The translations under genes and the position numbers were made by a program. The notes beneath the pieces are model-generated. The model was given only the letters and a program-made list of their open reading frames with translations, ran no database searches and was not told the origin of the DNA. A stretch of 14,521 nucleotides of DNA from Candidatus Aquidulcis sp. (lineage in GTDB: Bacteria; Chloroflexota; Anaerolineae; Anaerolineales; E44-bin32): contig DYJB01000060.1 in the NCBI GenBank assembly GCA_020723365.1, positions 1-14,521 of the forward strand, written 5' to 3'. How positions within the stretch are numbered: position 1 is the first letter of the stretch; each line of letters starts with the position of its first letter. Shown here in pieces: positions 10,118 to 14,521 of the stretch.

Positions 10118-10133
10118 CGCGCCACGGGGCGCG
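10118..10133 (+). promoter_or_regulatory. Leader hairpin just upstream of the ribosome site
   Basis: CGCGCC (10118-10123) pairs perfectly with GGCGCG (10128-10133) around a four-base ACGG loop. The Shine-Dalgarno AAGGAG (10136-10141) begins two bases later. Such a hairpin close to the transcript's 5' end could protect the mRNA or tune ribosome access. It is short, so it may be incidental. Confidence 0.4.
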
Positions 10134-10147
10134 ATAAGGAGACGGGG

Positions 10148-10669
10148 ATGAGCGATCCACTGGGCAAGATCACCGAGGGCAAGGACCTGATCGGGAAGAT
10201 CCGCAACTTCCTCTCGGGGTTCACCGGATACCTTGATCGGGAGAACCGGCGGGAAGCGGACAAGCTGCTGCGGCAGACCATCGCTCAACGCTACGAGGAG
10301 CAGTGGGACCGCATTTCGCAGCTTCAGCGGCAACTGATCTCCGAGGGCAAGCTTGAGCTGGTCGACGACGTGGAGGCGGCCGGCATCAAGCTGCGCGCCT
10401 TCGTGGACCGGTCCCGCCACGCTTCCTACGGCTACACCGGGTTCTTCGATGCCGTGCGCGTCAACGAAGCCGAGCTGACGCGCATCTACGAATTCGACTC
10501 GGCATTGCTCGAGAACGTGAAGAAGATCTCCGACGCCGTCGACAACGTGGGCGCCTCGATGGGCACCGACGGGCTGCCGGCGGCCATCCGCAACCTGGTG
10601 GCGCTGAGCCAGGACTGCGTGGATGCCTACAACCGCCGCGAGGAAGTGATTCTCGCCACGCAGGCGTAA
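10148..10669 (+). CDS. Helical protein of unknown function, partner of SPFH protein
   Basis: A 173-residue protein I cannot assign to a named family. It has no signal peptide and no clear membrane span. The stretch KIRNFLSGFTGYLDRENRREADKLLR leads into long charged amphipathic helices (about 40-90 and 100-140), ending with RNLVALSQDCVDAYNRREEV; a helical-bundle or coiled-coil fold is likely. The sequence GYTGFFDAVRVNEAELTRIYEFD (95-117) looks like a conserved core. The ATG at 10148 is supported by AAGGAG six bases upstream and by the promoter position. It sits 22 nt before the SPFH gene in what looks like a two-gene operon, so it probably works with that protein, perhaps as a soluble or peripheral-membrane partner. 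That role is inference from the pairing. Confidence 0.8.
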   Translation: MSDPLGKITEGKDLIGKIRNFLSGFTGYLDRENRREADKLLRQTIAQRYEEQWDRISQLQRQLISEGKLELVDDVEAAGIKLRAFVDRSRHASYGYTGFFDAVRVNEAELTRIYEFDSALLENVKKISDAVDNVGASMGTDGLPAAIRNLVALSQDCVDAYNRREEVILATQA

Positions 10670-10691
10670 CCCCCCGGGAGGAGAGGCGATC

Positions 10692-11723
10692 ATGGCCAGA
10701 GTGTTTGACGTCGTCGAGTATCCGAATGAGATGCGGGACGAAATCGTCCACCGCATCCCCGACACCGGTGCGGGCGATTTCCGCATCGGCTCCCAGGTGA
10801 TCGTGCGCGAGTCGCAGTCGGCCGTCTTCTTCCGCGACGGCAAGGCGCTGGACAGCTTCAAGGCCGGACGCCACACCATCACCACCGCCAACATCCCCTA
10901 CCTGATCGACCTGATCGGCAAGGCCTTCAATGATCGCTCGCCGTTCACGGCCGAGGTCTACTTCGTCTCGATGCGCGAGTTCGCCGATCAGAAGTGGGGC
11001 ACCCCGCAGCCGATCATTGTGCGCAACCCGGGCATGGGCCTGGGCGTGGCGCTGCTGCAGGGCTACGGCACCTTCGGCTTCCAGGTCAGCGACCCGCAGC
11101 AGTTCGTCACCCAGCTGGTGGGCGCCACCGGCTCCTACCGCACGGCCGATATCCAGAGCCGCCTGCGCTCCATGCTGCTCTCCAAGCTGCAGGACCTGCT
11201 GGGCGAGACCACCGGCGCCAAGAGCGTGGTCGACCTGATCGGGCTGGTCGAGGAAATCGGGGCCGGCGTGCGGGCCAAGGCCCAGGACGACTTCAAGGCC
11301 CTCGGGATGACGCTCAAGGCGTTCTACATCGAGAGCCTCAAGCCCTCGGACAAGTCGGCCGAGGAACTGCGCGCCATGGGCATGCTCGACGTGGCGACCT
11401 ACACCCAACTCCAGGCGGCGGATGCCATGCGTGACGCGGCTCAGAATCCCTCCGGCGGAGCAGGCCTGACGGCCGGCATCGGCGCCGGGATGGGCATCGG
11501 CAATGTCCTCAGCGACGCGCTGGCCAAGGGCGCCCAGGCCAAGGGCGCCGGAGGCGCCGCCGCCGTCCCGGACGTCATGACCCCGGGCGAAGCGGCGGCC
11601 TACCTGAAGGTCTCGGAGGAGGATGTGGTGGCGGCGATCTCGGCCAACCAGCTCAAGGCCAAGAAGATCGGCAACTCCTACCGCATCAGCCGCGAGGCGC
11701 TGGACGAGTACTTGAAGAGCTAA
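10692..11723 (+). CDS. SPFH/stomatin-like protein (COG4260/YdjI type) with C-terminal excisionase-type HTH
   Basis: A 343-residue protein. MARVFDVVEYPNEMRDEIVHRIP and the following GSQVIVRESQSAVFFRDGKALDSFKAGRHTI are the hallmark start of the COG4260/YdjI-like SPFH family, and the SPFH core runs to about residue 245. YTQLQAADAMRDAAQNPSGGAG and a Gly/Ala-rich linker (about 245-292) follow as in that family. Family members I know end in a zinc ribbon; here residues 295-343 (MTPGEAAAYLKVSEEDVVAAI through KKIGNSYRISREALDEYL) form an HTH_17/excisionase-type winged helix-turn-helix. There is no hydrophobic N-terminal hairpin, so membrane contact would be peripheral. In B. subtilis, YdjI helps place a PspA-like protein at the membrane; by analogy a membrane-stress role is possible. 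A strong GGGAGGAGAGG ribosome site precedes the ATG. Confidence 0.88.
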   Translation: MARVFDVVEYPNEMRDEIVHRIPDTGAGDFRIGSQVIVRESQSAVFFRDGKALDSFKAGRHTITTANIPYLIDLIGKAFNDRSPFTAEVYFVSMREFADQKWGTPQPIIVRNPGMGLGVALLQGYGTFGFQVSDPQQFVTQLVGATGSYRTADIQSRLRSMLLSKLQDLLGETTGAKSVVDLIGLVEEIGAGVRAKAQDDFKALGMTLKAFYIESLKPSDKSAEELRAMGMLDVATYTQLQAADAMRDAAQNPSGGAGLTAGIGAGMGIGNVLSDALAKGAQAKGAGGAAAVPDVMTPGEAAAYLKVSEEDVVAAISANQLKAKKIGNSYRISREALDEYLKS

Positions 11724-11744
11724 GCGCGGCATCTGGGGCGGGAG

Positions 11745-11784
11745 TCAACAGGGCGCCGGCGAAAGCCGGCGCCCTTCATGTTGA
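11745..11784. terminator. Strong hairpin terminator between convergent operons
   Basis: A perfect 10-bp stem GGGCGCCGGC (11751-11760) and GCCGGCGCCC (11765-11774) closes a GAAA tetraloop. An outer TCAACA (11745-11750) pairs with TGTTGA (11779-11784) across a TTCA bulge. It begins 21 nt after the SPFH stop and lies between it and the minus-strand lipid operon ending at 11830. The stem is very stable, but only a short T-poor tract follows, so it may act as a bidirectional or Rho-assisted terminator, or protect the 3' end of the mRNA. Confidence 0.75.
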
Positions 11785-11829
11785 TTGCTCCGGCACCGAC
11801 CTGAAGGTGCGGGCTGCCCGCTGCCCGCC

Positions 11830-12525
11830 TCAGTCCTTGGACGTCGTGCTCAGTCCCAATCGCTCCGCCAGCTGCTTCAGTTGAGGATCGGATAGGCTGC
11901 TGCCTTTGGGGAGCTGGCGCAGCGCCTCCTTGAGCTTCTTGGCGTGCACGGCCATCAGCGGTGCGCCCTTGGCGTGGAGGGTTGCCTTCGGATTGAGAAA
12001 GACCAGCATCGGTTTGACGTCCGGCAGGGGTTCGCCCGGCAGGCGCTTGCGCAGGGCGGCGGCGGCCGCGTCGGCTTCCGTCTGGGCGGCGGCCTCGATT
12101 CCTCGCAGCACGCGCGGCTTGGGGGTGCCGCGGCCGGCTCGCGTCAGGCTCCAGGCGCCGTCCGACCACGTCACCTCGCCTTCATCCAGGCGCGGCACGA
12201 TGGCGAACACGCCGGCCGGCGTGGCCAGCACGTGAGGGCTGCTGAGCGTGTAGTGGAACAAGGCGTAACGCCCGTCCAGCCCCTTGACGGAGTCATCCAG
12301 GACCTGGTCCATGCGCGGCTGGCGCGACCAGCGGTTGTAGAAGACCATGCCGAACTGCGAGGCCAGCACGCCGACCAGCGCGATCCCCAGAACGGCGTTC
12401 ACCTGGGCCGGGTAGGCAACCGAGAGGATCAGCCCCAGCACCAGGACGCCCATGCCGCCGAAGGTCAGGATCCTCCCCAGGCGGGCGTTGCGGCGAATGG
12501 CGCGCTCGTTGGCGTATCGAATCAT
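11830..12525 (-). CDS. Two-TM protein with degenerate NERD-like domain
   Basis: A 231-residue protein. Residues ~18-37 and ~42-62 are two hydrophobic membrane spans after a basic N-terminus (inside-positive). The cytosolic part contains LDGRYALFHYTLSSPHVLATPAGVFAIVPR (83-112) and, later, KPMLVFLNPKATL (171-183), which recalls the NERD (nuclease-related, PF08378) pattern in which an IDH-x-V-x-GPAGVFVIE-x-K core carries the catalytic acids. Here the positions of the Asp and of the Glu-x-Lys read Pro and Val-Pro-Arg, so nuclease activity is unlikely. The remaining C-terminus is helical and charged. Its ATG overlaps the fabF stop (TGATG), so it is co-translated with lipid-synthesis genes. The NERD match is suggestive, not proven. 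Confidence 0.7.
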   Translation of the reverse strand: MIRYANERAIRRNARLGRILTFGGMGVLVLGLILSVAYPAQVNAVLGIALVGVLASQFGMVFYNRWSRQPRMDQVLDDSVKGLDGRYALFHYTLSSPHVLATPAGVFAIVPRLDEGEVTWSDGAWSLTRAGRGTPKPRVLRGIEAAAQTEADAAAAALRKRLPGEPLPDVKPMLVFLNPKATLHAKGAPLMAVHAKKLKEALRQLPKGSSLSDPQLKQLAERLGLSTTSKD

Positions 12526-13781
12526 CAGGCTTCCACCCTTCTGAGGACCAGGCAGGCGTTCTGGCCGCCCAGGCCGAATGAGTTGGACAGGGCGACGCGC
12601 GCATCTGCGCGCCTCGCCGTATTGGGCACGTAGTCGAGATCGCATGCGGGGTCCGGGAACTCGTAGTTGATCGTGGGGTGGATCACCCCGCGTTCGAGCG
12701 TCAGAGCGCAGACGACCGCTTCGATGGCGCCGGAGGCGCCCATGGCATGGCCGATCATGGACTTCGTTGACGAGATGGGGATGTTCCGGGCGGCCTCGCC
12801 GCAGACCGCCTTGATGGCCTGCGTCTCGACGACGTCGTTGGCCGGCGTCGAGGTGCCGTGTGCGTTGATGTACTCGACTGCCTCGGCCGGCAGGCCGGCA
12901 TCCGCCAGGGCCCAGCGCATCGTGCGGATGGGGCCGGCGGCCGACGGATCCGGGGCGGCAACGTGGAAGCCGTCGCCGGAGCTCGAGTGGCCGGCGACCT
13001 CGGCGTACAGATGGGCGCCACGCGCCTGGGCGTGGTCCAGGCGCTCCAGGATGACGCAGGCGGCCCCCTCCGAGAAGACGAAGCCTTCGCGCTTGGCATC
13101 GAAGGGTCGGGAGGCGCGCTCCGGATCGTCGTTGTAGCTGGTCGGCAGGGCGCGCATGACGGCGAAGCCCGCCAGGGCGTAGTCCTGGATCAGGCCCTCG
13201 GTCCCGCCGGCGACGACGACGTCCGCGCGGCCGGTGCGAATGAGCTCGGCCCCCTCGCCGATGGCCTGGGTTCCGGTGGCGCAGGCGGTCGTCACGGTCA
13301 GGCTCGGCCCCACGGCCCCGAAGGCGTTGCTGACGTGGAAAGCCGGCATGTTGGGCAGGCCGGAGGGGATGGTGAATGGGTTCACCTTGGCCAGGCCCTG
13401 CGTGCGCAGCGTATGGATGCCGCCGTCGACGCGCTCGAGTCCGCCAATGGCCGTCCCGAAGGAGACGCCGACGCGCTCGGGATCGGCGAAGGGCGTGGGG
13501 TGACCGGAGTCGGCGATGGCGCGCTGCGCCGCACCGAAGGCCAGCAGCGAGGCGCGCGACATGCGGCGCGCTTCCTTGGCCGGCACGAATTCGCCGGAGT
13601 CGAATTCGGGGATCTCGCCGGCGATCTGGCAGGGGTGGGCCGAGGCATCGAACATCGTGATGCGGCGGATTCCCGAGCGGCCGGCCACGAGGTTGGCCCA
13701 CACCTCGTCGACGTGCGAGCCGAGCACGGTGATCAGGCCGAGCCCGGTGATGACGACGCGCGGCCGCTCGGGGCCGCTCAC
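12525..13781 (-). CDS. fabF: 3-oxoacyl-ACP synthase II (beta-ketoacyl-ACP synthase)
   Basis: The 418-residue protein has the full FabF active site: C167 in TTACATGTQAI, H308 in NAHGTSTP, K340 in STKSMIGH and H345 in GHAMGASG, with spacing equal to E. coli FabF (C163, H303, K335, H340). It condenses acyl chains with malonyl-ACP to lengthen fatty acids. The start is a GTG at 13781 whose GTGA overlaps the plsX stop by 4 nt; the residues that follow (PRVVITGLG) are the normal FabF N-terminus, so no other start is needed. It is in an operon with plsX and the NERD-like gene. Confidence 0.96.
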   Translation of the reverse strand: MSGPERPRVVITGLGLITVLGSHVDEVWANLVAGRSGIRRITMFDASAHPCQIAGEIPEFDSGEFVPAKEARRMSRASLLAFGAAQRAIADSGHPTPFADPERVGVSFGTAIGGLERVDGGIHTLRTQGLAKVNPFTIPSGLPNMPAFHVSNAFGAVGPSLTVTTACATGTQAIGEGAELIRTGRADVVVAGGTEGLIQDYALAGFAVMRALPTSYNDDPERASRPFDAKREGFVFSEGAACVILERLDHAQARGAHLYAEVAGHSSSGDGFHVAAPDPSAAGPIRTMRWALADAGLPAEAVEYINAHGTSTPANDVVETQAIKAVCGEAARNIPISSTKSMIGHAMGASGAIEAVVCALTLERGVIHPTINYEFPDPACDLDYVPNTARRADARVALSNSFGLGGQNACLVLRRVEA

Positions 13782-14521
13782 TCGACGTCCTCGGCGATGC
13801 CCGCAGTCAGGCGTTTGCGGATCTCCTGGCGCATGGCGGGCAGCAGGCCGCCGGCGACCGCCTGGCGGGCCACGCGGATGGCGCTGACCAGGGCACGCGC
13901 GTCCGAACGCCCATGCCCGACGAAGACCAGGCCATCGATCCCAAGCAGCGGGGCCGCGCCGTACTCGCCGGGGTCGAGGATGGCGCCGACGCGCTTGAAG
14001 GCCGGCCTGGCCAGCAGCCCGCCGACGGAGGTCGTCAGACCGGACTTGATCTGCTCGCGGATCATGCTGATCAGGAAGGAGGCCACGGCCTCGGAGGTCT
14101 TGAGCAGAACGTTGCCCGTGAAGCCGTCGGTCACAACGACGTCGGCCTTGCCGGCGTAGAACTCCTTGGGCTCGATGTTGCCGACGAAGTTCAGCCCGGC
14201 GTTCGCCAGCAGCGGGTAGGCTTCCTTGACCAGCTCGTTGCCCTTGCCTGACTCCTCGCCGTTCGAAAGCAGCCCGACGCGCGGCGACGGCCTGCCCAGG
14301 ACCGTCTCGGCGTACAGCGAGCCGAAGATGGCGAACTGCACCAGGAACTCCGGACGCACGTCGGCGTTGGCGCCGATGTCGAGCAAGATCGCCTGCCCGT
14401 TGCGAACCGGGAAGGTGCCGGTGAGGGCAGGGCGCTTGACGCCGCGGATGCGCCCGACGCGAAATAGGGCATTGGCCATGGCGCCGCCGGTGTTGCCGGC
14501 AGTGACAAAAGCGTCCGCCTC
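13778..14521 (-). CDS. plsX: Phosphate acyltransferase PlsX (N-terminus outside the window)
   Basis: 247 residues are visible, open to the right edge. DAFVTAGNTGGAM, LLDIGANADVRPEFLVQFA, GLLSNGEESGKGN, NFVGNIEP and DVVVTDGFTGNVLLKTSE are signature segments of PlsX, which converts acyl-ACP to acyl-phosphate for phospholipid synthesis by PlsY. About 80-100 residues at the N-terminus are missing because the gene continues past the window. The stop overlaps the fabF start. No defect is seen in the visible part. Confidence 0.95.
   Translation of the reverse strand, partial: EADAFVTAGNTGGAMANALFRVGRIRGVKRPALTGTFPVRNGQAILLDIGANADVRPEFLVQFAIFGSLYAETVLGRPSPRVGLLSNGEESGKGNELVKEAYPLLANAGLNFVGNIEPKEFYAGKADVVVTDGFTGNVLLKTSEAVASFLISMIREQIKSGLTTSVGGLLARPAFKRVGAILDPGEYGAAPLLGIDGLVFVGHGRSDARALVSAIRVARQAVAGGLLPAMRQEIRKRLTAGIAEDVE

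Noticed and set aside
10058..10147. Longer start (GTG 10058) for the 173-aa helical protein
   Set aside because: It lies upstream of the predicted promoter and lacks a ribosome site, while the ATG at 10148 has AAGGAG six bases ahead.
11830..13701. A 623-codon minus-strand open frame as a single protein
   Set aside because: The first two thirds are fabF read out of frame; only the last 231 residues, from the ATG at 12525, are a credible gene.

Overview
This window is high-GC bacterial DNA with tightly packed genes and many 1-4 nt start/stop overlaps. Gene content suggests a member of the Chloroflexota, probably Anaerolineae-like. The hints are an Agl23/TIGR03663-type membrane protein fused to an NHL propeller, an oversized class II aldolase, an RsmD with an APPQY motif, and an SPFH gene paired with a small helical gene. 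This assignment is inference; no marker gene settles it. I see no rRNA, tRNA, CRISPR array, insertion sequence or phage gene.

Layout. (1) Positions 2-7261, + strand, form one probable operon: the C-terminal end of an RluB/RsuA-type pseudouridine synthase, a 1151-aa Agl23-family/GT-C-like membrane protein with a C-terminal six-bladed NHL propeller, sucC, sucD, a small TPR protein and a divergent uroporphyrinogen-decarboxylase-family protein. Junctions are 4-nt ATGA overlaps or gaps of 13-20 nt. (2) rsmD follows on the same strand after 61 nt (7323-7886). (3) A minus-strand pair, a class II aldolase and a Nudix hydrolase (9993 down to 8046), converges on rsmD. (4) A compact divergent control region (about 9994-10147) holds two promoters, each with a perfect TATAAT and a 17-nt spacer, and three direct copies of an AGCCTG-containing octamer. 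(5) On the + strand a two-gene unit follows: a 173-aa all-helical protein of unknown function and an SPFH/stomatin-like protein (COG4260/YdjI type) whose C-terminus is an excisionase-type helix-turn-helix where I would expect a zinc ribbon. A perfect 10-bp GC hairpin closes it. (6) A minus-strand lipid operon runs in from the right edge: plsX (N-terminus cut by the window), fabF, and a two-TM protein with a degenerate NERD-like domain.

How the genes fit together. Most are housekeeping: TCA cycle (sucCD), sugar phosphate metabolism (aldolase), fatty acid and phospholipid synthesis (plsX, fabF), and rRNA modification (RluB-like, RsmD). The parts that look least described are the helical-protein/SPFH-HTH pair with its own promoter and terminator, the aldolase whose flexible-loop acids are replaced, and the lipid-operon protein resembling a NERD nuclease without catalytic residues. 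The SPFH pair is the best candidate for an undescribed system, possibly a membrane-stress or membrane-organising module. Its function cannot be fixed from sequence alone.
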